A DNA stretch of 64,000 nt from positions 930,001 to 994,000 of the forward strand of contig NC_052620.1 in the NCBI RefSeq assembly GCF_016545825.1, written 5' to 3'. Shown here in pieces: positions 10,460 to 21,700 of the stretch; within the stretch, counting starts at the first letter, position 1; each line of letters opens with the position of its first letter. This stretch comes from Eucalyptus grandis. Taxonomy: Eukaryota > Streptophyta > Magnoliopsida > Myrtales > Myrtaceae. The translations under genes and the position numbers were made by a program. The notes under the pieces are model-generated. The model was not told the origin of the DNA, ran no database searches, and saw only the letters and a list, made by a program, of their open reading frames with translations.

Positions 10460-11732
10460 GGGATATGTTTAGCAAAAATTCTAAAACTTATCAAGAAAGT
10501 ACAATCAAGTCCTAAAACTTATCAAATTGATTCAATTTAGTCCTAAAATTAACACAGTCAAGAAAGTTAATGGAAATTGCTTTGACGTGACACCGAGGTT
10601 ACATTTTAAATGATTTTTTTATATGGTTTTTTTAATTTTTTATTCAAAATCTTTAAAAATTAAATTAAAAACTAAAAAGGAAAAGCTAAATTTATTTAGA
10701 AAAACAAAACTATTCCAAAAAAAAAAGGCCGGAGCTTCCATCTCCGGAGGGGAGCCGGCGACGGTCGGCCCTAGGTGGGTGGTCGGCCCTCACCCGGCGA
10801 GCCTCGTCGGCCCCGGGTGAGGGACGGCCACCCTCGCCGGCTCGGGTGAGGACGCCCGGATCCGGGCACACCGGCCCTCGCGAGGGCCAACAACCATCGC
10901 CCCTCCTAGTCGAGGCCTCACCGGCCCTCGCCTAGGGTCGGTGATGCTCGCCCCGGATCGGGCGAGCAAGCGTCGTCCGACAAGGCCCCTGTCGAACGGG
11001 TCCGAGGGGGAGGAGCAACCGCAGCTCAACGAGCCGGTCAACAAGGAGGACAAGGAGGAGCTCGAGGCCGTCGCTCACTTCGCCAGCTCTACTGACGAGG
11101 ATGACGCCGCCCCCGTAGCCAACGACAACGCCGACGAAAATGGCGAGGCCGAGGAGGAGGAGGACTATGAGGTTCGGTTGCTCGGCGCCCAAATGCTGGG
11201 CGAGCATCGCCGACCCCGGGCGAGGGCCGGCAAGGTCTCGCCCGGGCGGCGTTGGTCGCCGGCCCCCATGAGGGCCGGCATGCCTAGATCTAGGCGTCCT
11301 CGTCCGACTCCGGCGGGGTGGTCGGCCCTCACACAGGGGCCGACGAGGCCTCGCCCAGCGAGGGCCGACGAGGCCTCGCCCAAGCGAGGCCGACCACCCC
11401 CGTCGCCACCCCTTCGGCAATGGAAAGCTCTAACCTTTTTTTTTTTTTAACAATTTTATTTTTTAAATAAATTTAGCTTTTCCTTTTTAATTTTTAATCT
11501 AATTTTTAAAGATTTTGAATAAAAATAAGTTAAAAAAACCATATAAAAAAATCATTTAAAATGTGACGTCGGTGTCACGTCGGCAATTTTCGTTAACTTT
11601 CTTGACGGTATTAACTTTAGAACTTAATTGAACAAACTTGACAAGTTTTAGGACTTGATTGCATTTTTGTAAGTTTTAGAACTCAATTGCACTTCCTGAT
11701 AAGTTTTATGACTTAAACCTGAACATATCCCA
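10460..11732. mobile_element. Second inverted-repeat element with GC-rich core, MULE-like
   Basis: A 1273-bp element. The left end GGGATATGTTTAGCAAAA faces the right end CCTGAACATATCCC. Long arms pair across the element, with 'caatcaagtcctaaaactta', 'gtgacaccg' and 'aaatgatttttttatatgg' on the left mirrored on the right near 11540-11690. The flanks ATAAAATAA and AAAAAATAA are a possible 9-bp duplication with one mismatch, but low complexity makes this weak. The core (about 10730-11420) is GC-rich, with GCGAGG/CCTCGCC motifs like the neighbouring element, and contains a stretch resembling coding sequence. No transposase is seen. Confidence 0.75.
10999..11180 (+). pseudogene. Possible captured gene fragment, acidic protein
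   Basis: Within the core of the element 10460-11732, a stretch lacks the GCGAGG repeat motif and reads in one frame as a balanced acidic peptide with segments such as NEPVNKEDKEELEAVAHF and TDEDDAAPVANDNADENG. It contrasts with the Arg/Pro-rich repeat on both sides. I do not recognise the protein. The complementary strand gives a hydrophobic reading, so the sense direction is not proven. It has no start or stop of its own. Confidence 0.4.
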
Positions 11733-12047
11733 AAAAATAAAATAAATGAGATTAAAAAGTGATTTCGAAAAATAAAAATATTGAATGTTAAATAATACTA
11801 ATAAATTTTGATTATTATAGAATATCGTAAATTTATTCAAATAAGTTCATTTTAATCTCTTGTTAATTATTAGTTTCATCAATATTTTTGTTAAAGTTAG
11901 CATTTTATTTATTTATTTATAAATTTGAATCAAATTAATTAAAAATAAAAATATTCATTTAATATACTGACGTGTCTCGGCGTGTCGAATTTTTTATTTT
12001 TAAGAAATGAGGTGTCGGCATGTTGCGTCGCGTGTCGGTGCAACCTA

Positions 12048-12600
12048 GGATGTAATTCCGGGAGCACGGCAGTCTCGTTCATGCGAGTCAGATCGCCGTG
12101 GAGTTGCTCCATAATTGACTTGAATGGACGAGTATGGCGCGGCGTGCTCTCGGGTGCGCCCACCCGAGAGAATCCCCTGGTTTCACTTGTTTTCCTCTTT
12201 GATTAAACGAAATGAACTGCTGAGTCAATTGTCGTGAACATGTGAATGCCTTGCCTTGGCCTGGGATTCATCAAGCTAACCCCGAAAATCGACTCAGACT
12301 CCGTGTGTAACCCGAATTAATGGTGAAGCAAAGGGCGGCACGGAATAAATGGCGCAGAGCGATTTTCCCGACAAATTGATGATCTATGAGGCGGTTGGAA
12401 TTTGTTGGCTGACTATAAAAGGGTCGTTTAGCATGTTGTATGCAGACAAAGATGATATTTTGGTTTCAGCTGCAGCAATTTCTCCACAAAACCTCCGAGA
12501 ATCCAGAGCTGATTCAACTTTTGCCTGAACCAGCCTGCGCGCTGTTGTCTTTCGATCCCTTTTCATGGAGAGATGAAGGCTTCAATTCCCACTTCTTAGA
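12048..12600 (+). repeat. Duplicated CXE 3'-flank unit, copy B, right part
   Basis: Continues copy B after the transposon. It aligns with copy A from about 7556 to 8132 through GTGGAGTTGCTCCAT, GAATGGACGAGTATGG, TTTCACTTGTTTTCCTCTTT, CCCGAAAATCGACTC and GACAAATTGATGATCTAT. It ends near TTGTCTTTCGATC, which it shares with copy C. Confidence 0.75.
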
Positions 12601-12717
12601 GGTTCAGGTATGGACAATTTAATATCATGTGTGGATTTCAACTCCGATCTTCTGCTAGGAGGTTGAGCAAAAGCAAAAGTTTGAGTGAAAAATAGAGTAG
12701 AAATACGGTAAGGCCGT

Positions 12718-12720
<3 letters not shown>

Positions 12721-12772
<52 letters not shown>
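12721..12772. repeat. (TA)n microsatellite, 26 repeats
   Basis: Uninterrupted TA dinucleotide run of 52 bases. It creates a meaningless Ile-Tyr open frame on the minus strand. Confidence 0.97.
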
Positions 12773-12776
<4 letters not shown>

Positions 12777-13439
12777 GAGCAAAACTCCCCATATCCAGAA
12801 TGTTTCTAGCAAACAGATGGTAGTCACTGAGGAAAACCATGAGAATGAAGATTGATTAAGCAAGCGATCTCTTCATTTCCAAAGGCAAGCCATCCCCCTA
12901 TTTCCTAACAGAGAACGGAACAGCAAAGTCAAATAAAGAACTGGAAAGAACATTTTATTTGAATTCTTATAGGGAATAGAACACTGTTGCAACGTAACGT
13001 ACGGATTATTAGGTTGTGAAGGAATAGATGCGAAATGGCTATTTTCAATTTCCAATTCAAGTAATGCGGTTGCTATTACATTGAGTTGCAAAAAGTTATA
13101 GAAAATAACACTTTAAAAAAGCTTAAAAGGAAAGAGGATCGGAGTATTTTCGGAAAAGTTATTACAACTCAATCATGACGGGTGATATATAAAGTCTAGT
13201 TATCTGGGCTATAGCTATTAATGTGAACAAACGCTCTCAGAGGGAAGTAGTAGTCATTAATTGATGCAGCCGGAAGTGCAAGTAATTGATGGTAGATGAG
13301 AACCTATGAGTCAACTTATTCAGTTTGGCTCACGGATGTTGACCTTAACTCGGAAGCTGTTGTCCTAGCGTCGATAGACCTGATTGACGGTTGGGTGGCC
13401 AGCTAGGCGTGCCCAAATCTCGTGCAGCTGAGATGGGCC

Positions 13440-13760
13440 AGACCAAGCCCAATTATATATGTACATAGACATATCGATCGAGATGCGCATGTTTATTTTC
13501 CTCACAAATTGATGATCTATGAAGCACTTGGAATCCGTTGTACTTTTTCTTTGGCTGACAATAAAGGGTCTTTTAGCATGTTGTACGCAGACAAAAGATG
13601 ATAATACCAGAGATGGGTTCAGTGACTGGGTACTGATTAGGTTTCAGCTGCGGCAATTTCTACCTGAAAACTACGCAAACCTGGAGCTGCTTCACCATTG
13701 CGCGAGCCAACCTGCACGCTGTTGTCTTTCGATCGATTTCTACTTCACATTCTAGAAAAG
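13440..13760 (+). repeat. Duplicated CXE 3'-flank unit, copy C (partial)
   Basis: Third, partial copy. It shares ATCGATCGAGATGC, ACAAATTGATGATCTATG, TTTTAGCATGTTGTACGCAGAC, GATGGGTTCAGTGA, GGTTTCAGCTGC and TTGTCTTTCGATC with copies A and/or B. It is more like copy B at the end and more like copy A in the ATCGATCGAGATGC and GATAATACCAGAGAT stretches. Confidence 0.7.
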
Positions 13761-14167
13761 ACAACCATTGGTAAAAGAGCTAATTTTGTAAAAGCCAAAA
13801 CTTCTTATAACCAGAATGATCTACGCGACCACAGCTAATCTAATGTACAAAGCAGGTTCTCCTACATGATCATCAGCAACATAGATGAATCCCTCGCGCA
13901 TGTCCCTAGTTTGTATATAATAGGAAGCAAATTCTCTGTACAGCAACTCAAGCCGGTCTTGTTTTGATTTTCTGTTTGATGAGACTTCTCCCAATTCAGG
14001 AATGCAATCCCTGCACATGATACTCAAGACAATAAGGATCAAAAGGCCTGAACACTCCGTTTGCCCATCAGCAAATTTTCTTCAGTTGCTCTGTGCCTGT
14101 TCTGTCAAAATAGAGAGAAATCTGGGAATGTGAATTCGCTCGTTTTAATGCCCACCCGATCTCCAAA

Positions 14168-17100
14168 TTAAACCCTCTTGCTGTCCATAGCTTCCTTGAG
14201 TTTTCTTCCAAGTGCATATGCCAGCGGTGGCGGAACAGCATTACCAATCTGCCTGTGCCTGTGCTGAATGTGTCCAGCAAACAGATAGGAGTCACGGAAG
14301 CCCTGCATTGACAATACATTAAAATTAGACATTCATACAGCTACCATTAAGAGTAAATAACTGCCTTTTGGTATGCATGATTCCATCAACTACCATCGCA
14401 AGTAACATATGCAGAAGTAGTAATGCCATATAGCAGTTCAAGAGTCGAGAGTACTACAGTGTGAACCATTACCTAAGTGAAAAGTCACCTTTAATGCAAG
14501 CTCTTGCCTAATTGAGAATAGAATTATGGTCTATTAGACTGTAATTCACCTTTAATGCAATCTCTTGCCTAATTGAGAATAGAATTATGGTCTATTAGAC
14601 TGTAATCCATGGTCTAAAAAATACAATGCAATTCATACAGAACATTTTTTGACTAGGTGTGAACAGGATACCTGCAAGAATCATACAATAATGAGAATTC
14701 ATATACGATCAAATTAGATCCATAGTCAGGGCACAATTCCCAACAAGATGCTATTCAAGGTCTTAATGGTTTTGTCATTTTAGTAGTAGGGCAATCTTGT
14801 CGCGAATTTATTACTCCAAGAGTCTGAACATCCAAATCATATTCAATTCTAGATTCAGTTCACTGATTGAACAGCCTGCGCAACTTGTTTGCCATGCCAA
14901 ACCTATTGAACCAGATGCCCTTAACCCTTGCTAACTTGCTGAAGGAGAAGTTCTTTCTCAATAAACGTTCAAAAGAATGAAGATATAGCTTATGAATTTA
15001 CATCACCAAAATCCTCGACAAAATCACCCCAGAATCAAACAGGAAGTCACACAAGTAGACAGAGAGGAGGGAGATGAGAAAATTACAATTTGAGAAGTTC
15101 AAGTTTCATCCATCAGCAAAAATTAGTTTGTCATTAGGAAAATACATAGCACATCATCCCACATTGAATTCAATATTAATTATTTATCTCTGCAAGCCTC
15201 TGTAATTTGTTAGTTTATGCAGTTCACAATTCTGGTAACTAGCATTCCACTGGACGATTTAGATGATAACTTGACAATCATAAATCTAAGATATAAAAAA
15301 TAAAACAGAAGCAAATTAGCATTGGCTACCCAAAGTACATAAAAGTGATAAGGGAAAGGAGTGTCACCCTTTTTAAACCCATGCATCAATCAATTTTTTG
15401 CGTTGAGTGAGATTGAACAATCTCTGTAAATTTGGTTCAAAGCTCAATATATACTTACCTTTTACCAAAAAAAAAAAAAACAATCTCTGTGGATTGTTAA
15501 ATTTGTCCTTAATTCCACATTCCACTGTGGTGTTTACATAAAATGGTTCCTTTTTATGCAGTCCCCTTTCAAGTAACATTAACAAGACAACTCAGTTTTG
15601 TATCCATACACCAGATACCAGACAGATTCCAACATTAGCAAAGGAGGGTAACAATCCATTCAAGGAGGTGAAAAAAGCTGCAAATCAGAAAAGCATGATA
15701 TGTTTCTCTTACTTCATCCAAATCAGCAGACACTGAAGCTATACATGATCCCTTTTTGTACTTCAAACTACATCATAATCCTTGATCCAAGTCAAGGAAA
15801 GGAAGATGATAATAGACATGAGAGGCAATGCAGAGAGAAGAAATTGACTTTTTTACCTGAGATCTGGCACATTCACGAACTGTAAGAATCCTGTCCTGAT
15901 CAGGGTGAAAACACATCCCAACCTTTCCCATTGGCTGAGGATCTGTGATGGAAGTTGGAAAGTTCCCCTCCCAGTCCAATCTTCCAAACAGCCCCTTCCA
16001 CTGGTTGTGCCGATTAGCTGTATTTGGAAGGCACCATGGTATCAAATCAACAACTTGTCCATTTGACAATTTAACCTGCATTTAATTAGAGGACAATAAA
16101 CAGTTGAATATTAGTTGCATCACGCATAGCATATTATTTATCATAGCCACCAAAAAAAAAAATTTTAAAAAATTGGTATCTACCTTTTCTTCCGGAAGGT
16201 CACGCCAATCAGCACCTGGCCGCTTTGGAATTTTCTGACATCTGATTAAATTCAGCTCGTTCATTTCTTTAGATATATGATCAGTCAAAACTGCCATGTT
16301 TCCTCTTATTTTCTTCTGGAACCATGAGACAGGATCATTTTGATACTGCACAGAGGAAAAGTATATAGCAAGGTTAACCTATCTGGTAAGATTTGACACA
16401 ACATTCTTAATCTGCAATATTACCTCCATATTTATCTGAGATGCTCCATTTATTACAGCTGGTAGATCTCCAATTGTATCCCTGACAGTCATTGCACGGA
16501 AAGGAGCTCCATTGGCAGTGCTTCGAACAGCAGCATACTGCAAATTCTCTGACAATGTGATTTTCAGCTCAGGAGCAGCAAAGACATGCATGGGCTCTGG
16601 CCACTCTGGAAGAACGTCTTCTGGAGAGGCTGCCCATATGAATGCTCTCTTCCGAGACTGAGAAACTCCATATGCTCCAGCCTCCAGAATGCCAAACCTC
16701 ACCTAAAAAGATAATGTGTATGCATGCACATTAATGTCTCTCTGGAACAAATATTCATGTGCAAAAGTTAACAAATCTTTCAGAAAAATGAAAAAGAAAA
16801 AGAAATTCTCTGACAGCTATTTGCCTTTTCAGCAGACTACCAAGATTCTACCTGATACCCCATCTCAAGGAGGGATGCGAGAGTCAAGCGAAATGTTTGC
16901 CCTTTATTGAAGGACACAAAATTCCTCACATTCTCCAAGAGGAAGTATCTGGGCCTAAAGTAATCAGCAAATGATAAGAATGCTAGTATCATCTCGCATT
17001 GAACTTTACTCCATGTGCTTTGGTTGAATCTATTCATTCCAGAAAAACCCTGGTAGGAACATTAATTGGTCTCAGCATGCGTCTGAGTCATGATAACAAA

Positions 17101-18713
17101 CCATAGAGAGTAGGGATAGCATGCAGGAAAGATAAAGATAACCTGACAGGGAGGTCCTCCGTTGATAAAATCTACTTGCCCCGGCAAAGGTAAGTTACTT
17201 TTCTCCTTCTCATCTAAAGATGCTGCGAGCTCTGCTGCTTCAGGGGTTGAAATGCAGTCATCAATGTCCCCACACTTTTGCATTATGGCCCTGCATTAGC
17301 ATTCTCTTCAAGCTCAGAACAGTTACAATTGGATGGTTCCTTGGTTGTATGAGAGAAAAAACTTCCTAAAGATTGTGCCTACCTCAGGATTACATTACAG
17401 TTATTGACAAACATCAACGACTCTGGATGATTGAGCTTGAATGCATCTGCAGCAGGCTCTTCATACTCTATTGCCCATTTTGTGGTCGAAATTCCTGCAT
17501 ATTGGAGATTTCCCAAGTCAGAATAGACAAGTCGCTGCTGACTTGTGCATAGACAAGTAAGATGATCACCAAAAGCTATGAAGAGAGTTACCGGATCGTT
17601 GCAGTCCCTCTGATAAGCCTCCACAACCAGCAAAAATGTCTAATGTGGCCAAATTGTTCCCTTGAGATGTTTCCCTCTGTTTCTCCGATTCCAAATCAGT
17701 CTCTCCTTCCTTGGACTTCCCTTTTCTCTTTCTAGATGCAGCATCAGTATCCAATCCGACCGAATACTTGAGTTTAATGTGACTTGGCAACTATCAACAA
17801 AGAATAGAGAGAATTATTATCTTGCGCCTCCACCTTTTACTTACTTACAGGATCCATCATGCCAACCCAAGAAAAGGGAAAAGGAATAAAGGGAAAGTCC
17901 ATAATCACAATTGATGTTGCTACAATCATGGGACTTATGATTCAGATTGTACAAATTCTATTAGATTCATATACAAGTCCATTCTACCCAAATTGTGTAA
18001 TTATCATGCAATAAGGTCAGGATATTGTCATGATTTGTTTCTCATTCAAGTTTCAATTGATGGTTAATTAATTCTAGAATTAGCCAAATAAACCTCTATT
18101 AGGTCTAACTTTTATTGCCTACATAAGATTTGATGTTTTAAAGACTCAAGAACTAAACTCATCATAATCCTAAGTTAAGCATCTTTAGTTTAAGATTGAA
18201 CAGTGTACTTGAGGCTGAAACCTTATTTTGGTTACGTTTGAACACAAAGAGATACCATAGACATGCTAACCATCAAAGGGAAAAAAATGGAGAATTGACC
18301 ATTCTCTGCTTTATATTTATACACTATTGTCAGAGTTCAATTTAACAACAATTGCATCTAATAAGATCAATGGAAGGGGGATGAAATGAACACAGCTGCT
18401 TCATCAAGGAAGGGATGGGTACTTCTACAGAACTGAAAGCACATTTGATCACTTCATTTTAGGGAGTATATAAATTGACCATCGGTATGCCAGGGTCTTA
18501 TCAATTAGACAGTGTAATCATGATATGCGATCCTTTTAAATAATACCTTATCGTCTAATCAATTCTCCAAATTAATACCTAATTCAGTAAGCTACTCTAC
18601 CTCTTCAATCCATTGAAGCTGTTGCGAATCTTATCATTTACCATGAATTAGATTCATGGTACAAACAATGCATCTTTTGATTCACGATTGGAACCTTAAA
18701 TCGACCAATGCCC

Positions 18714-18744
<31 letters not shown>

Positions 18745-21700
18745 TAACTTGACCACTATGATTGTGATTACTACTTCAATTTTATAGAAATGAAACAGGT
18801 AAAGGACACTCCCGCTAAACACCCCGTATTAGTTCTTTTATATTACAAAATGAATCAAAGTTGCTGGGAGAGAATCTAGGAGAAAGGCAAATTACCTGCT
18901 TGAGTGATCCTTTTGAAGGATCATATAGATGTTCACAGTAGAAAACATGCTGAAACATCATTGGAGAATCACAAGATGGGATGTCACTCCTCTTCCTTAC
19001 CTCACACTTGCCTTCAATGCTCTCAATATTCAATATTTGCATTTCCTCACTATAGTAGACCTACAATCAACAATTACGAATTTAAATGTGTTCTTAAACA
19101 GCAAGAGTACCTTATAATAGTAGAAATGCAAATCAAATGGTGAAATCAAGAATTTAACATGTAAGAGGTTTGACAACTATAAAGGGACCAAGGATACACC
19201 TCCTGGATATCAGAACAATATGCCTTCTCAGTTGAGATATCCTCCGGTCGGTAAAATCTCCGGACTTTCATTTGAGTAGAGTTTGCCTCATTTTCTTGGA
19301 CTCTTTGGGACAGATTATTTCCAGAAGTTGGCATACTACGTAAGCCTTCAGGCCCACATTTCTCCCACTCTTGAAAGTTCCGGTCTCTACTCTTTCCTCA
19401 GTGAAGAAATGGGGGCTTATGTAGACATAATCATGAACAAGATAGTCAACCCCATTGTAGATGAAACCATTCTTCAATGAATTCAATTTGAAAGTTCCCT
19501 TCTCGTTTTCAACTTCCCTCACTTTACATGAGTGGCAAACTCCTGACCCAAGACCCATTGTATCCCGAGAAAGACTAAAGAATGCACCTCTCTCAGGCCA
19601 ATACAAGCTTTTACAGTAATACTCAAGTGGCAATCCTTTCTTCTTTCTCTCTTCTGCTTTTGTCCGCTCGATCATATCAGCATCAGCATCACTTTTCCTA
19701 TATTGGTATCCCCAAGGTCTTGAACGAATATGTACCACAACAGTTTGTTTTATATCCGCTAGTGCAATGTTTGAGCACTCATTCACCAGAAATACCTCTC
19801 TCTCATTAGCAGCATTTCCGAGGATGGTTTGAGTTCCTCGCTTCATCATTCGTCCATGGCACATTTTGCTTCCTCTTGATGTTTCAAACATGTATTCCAC
19901 ATAATACAGCATAGGAAGCTCATCTAAATCCTCGATTTCCAAGGCTACTGCATCTCCTACAGCAATTGTTTCACCATGGACAACAGCTTGTCTATACAGA
20001 GCTTCACCTGAAGATGTCTGACCCATGGACTCCCCATGCCATCTTACTTCTTTATGTGTAGAGGAAGGCTTACTTCGCCTAGGTGCGGAACCAGTTTTCG
20101 GACTTTCCTCTGGATTTACTGATATGTCTTCATTCTCATCCTCTTCATTCTCCTCTTGCTCCTCAATGTCATCCTCCTCTTTTGCATCTGTGCCTGTTCC
20201 CTCTTTTATTTCCTCTGGTGAGTAGTTGGAGTAATACTCACCCCATATTCTAGTGATAAGCCTGGTTGTTGTCGCCTTCATGGCCTTTCTCTTGGGTAAA
20301 ACAGGTCCCATAGCTCCCCTTGGATTTAAGTTTGGCAGGTTCTTCAGCAAAATCTTCTTCTTCTTCACAAGCCACTTGGTGTGGTGTCTCTCCTCCATTT
20401 TCTTTGAAAGACCAACCACAAAGGAACACTTCTTGATCTTTTCATCAGGATATACTGCAAACAGTTGCAGTATTATTTGACCGTGCACCACCACATACCT
20501 TTCAACAGCTGCTGGATTAGAAGAAATATAAGCCAGATGAGAATTGTCAAACTCTGAGACTTTCTTGATGACATCTGCAAATGAAAGTTTTGATACTCGG
20601 CTTTGCTCCTTCAGCATTGTAATTATGCTTATTCCAACCCTTGCTGTCTTAAGTACAGGAGTATACCATGAAGCATACTGCTTTGATGGTTTCCCGAGTC
20701 TGTACCTGAATATACAGAGACAAATCAAACCCTCATCAGTCCGCTTTCCAAAGGATTTCAACATTTAAGAGAAAACAAAATCATCATACTCTCTTCATTG
20801 ACACAAAAGTATATTCTTAGGTCAAAAGTACGTTGTTCTATGCAATGCCAACAAATTTGATGGACTCATAGGTTCAATGCTCAGGTGACGTAAAACACGT
20901 ATTTGCACTTTTTGACTATCTAGGCAAGGTAAGCACACTCAAGTGCGATTCCCGCCAAGCACAGAGACAAACACCTGCCAATTTCATTTACCTCACTAAG
21001 TAGACATGATATAGCTAGGCCGTTTCACAATACCATTAACTTAATTGAGGGAAATCTAGTCAGGAAAGGGGCAAATACCCAAAACAGAAGAAGCTTAGAA
21101 TATTTCTTAATAGATCAAAAACCTAGTCTAGCATATTTCAATGCTCGAAGTCTCTATCTAGAGATGCACTTAGAATGACGTCAATTATGCATATCCTAGC
21201 CTTTTATATTCTTTTTAACTCTGTTTATGTTTTCACACTAGGTAGTTGGCCTAGTGGCATGGGTTACGGGGTTCGGGGACACAAGAGAGGTTCGATCCTT
21301 GACGCCCGCACTGGAATGCAGCGCAAAACTTACCTATCAAACAGAAAATTGTTTAATTCATACTTTACATGATGCTTTCAATTTAACCATATCTGGCCCC
21401 ATTTTACATATATCCATCATAGCCAAATTGCCAAAAAAAGGGGACCGATATATTATCTTATTTTAAATAACATGATGTCCATACTATAGAATCAAATGCT
21501 AAGTTGAAGTACGCAATCAAAACGTATTCCATATGTCATGACAGAAATAGATTCTCCGGAGTGTAGCATTTATGTCAGTAGATACTTATTCACTCTTTAA
21601 TATCTGCTTTTATCTGAGTGGCTCTTTCAATTTTCGGATTTCATAAATTATGAAAATGGAAACAAATCTCGCCTATCTCATTACGTGCACGTGTCATGCA

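Larger units (their letters stand above)
8472..12047. mobile_element. Composite outer DNA transposon (nested), 3.6 kb, non-autonomous
   Basis: The ends are inverted: TAGGTTGTGCCGACAC at 8472-8487 and GTGTCGGTGCAACCTA at 12032-12047 pair at 14 of 16 positions. It is flanked by GATGTAATT on the left (8463-8471) and right (12049-12057), with one extra G at 12048. Subterminal DNA on both sides is rich in GTGTCGG / CGACACG motifs. The paralogous flank in copy A lacks the element. Two inner elements (8847-10126 and 10460-11732) account for 2.5 kb, leaving roughly 1 kb of outer sequence with no transposase. The 9-bp duplication favours a Mutator-like origin, but the TAGG start also resembles hAT ends, so the superfamily is uncertain. 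Confidence 0.75.

Noticed and set aside
12655..12840. Minus-strand frame with an Ile-Tyr repeat
   Set aside because: Translation of the (TA)n microsatellite.
13821..14042. Extra C-terminal MET1 exon
   Set aside because: The MET1 reading ends with a stop at 14168 right after the conserved [12 protein letters not shown] region at normal family length; this frame lies in the 3' flank.
19268..19334. A hidden intron to explain the MET1 frame change
   Set aside because: Conserved residues on both sides are only a few codons apart, leaving no space for an intron.
21241..21310. A functional tRNA gene
   Set aside because: A and B boxes are good, but the arms do not pair into a cloverleaf and no anticodon loop is convincing.
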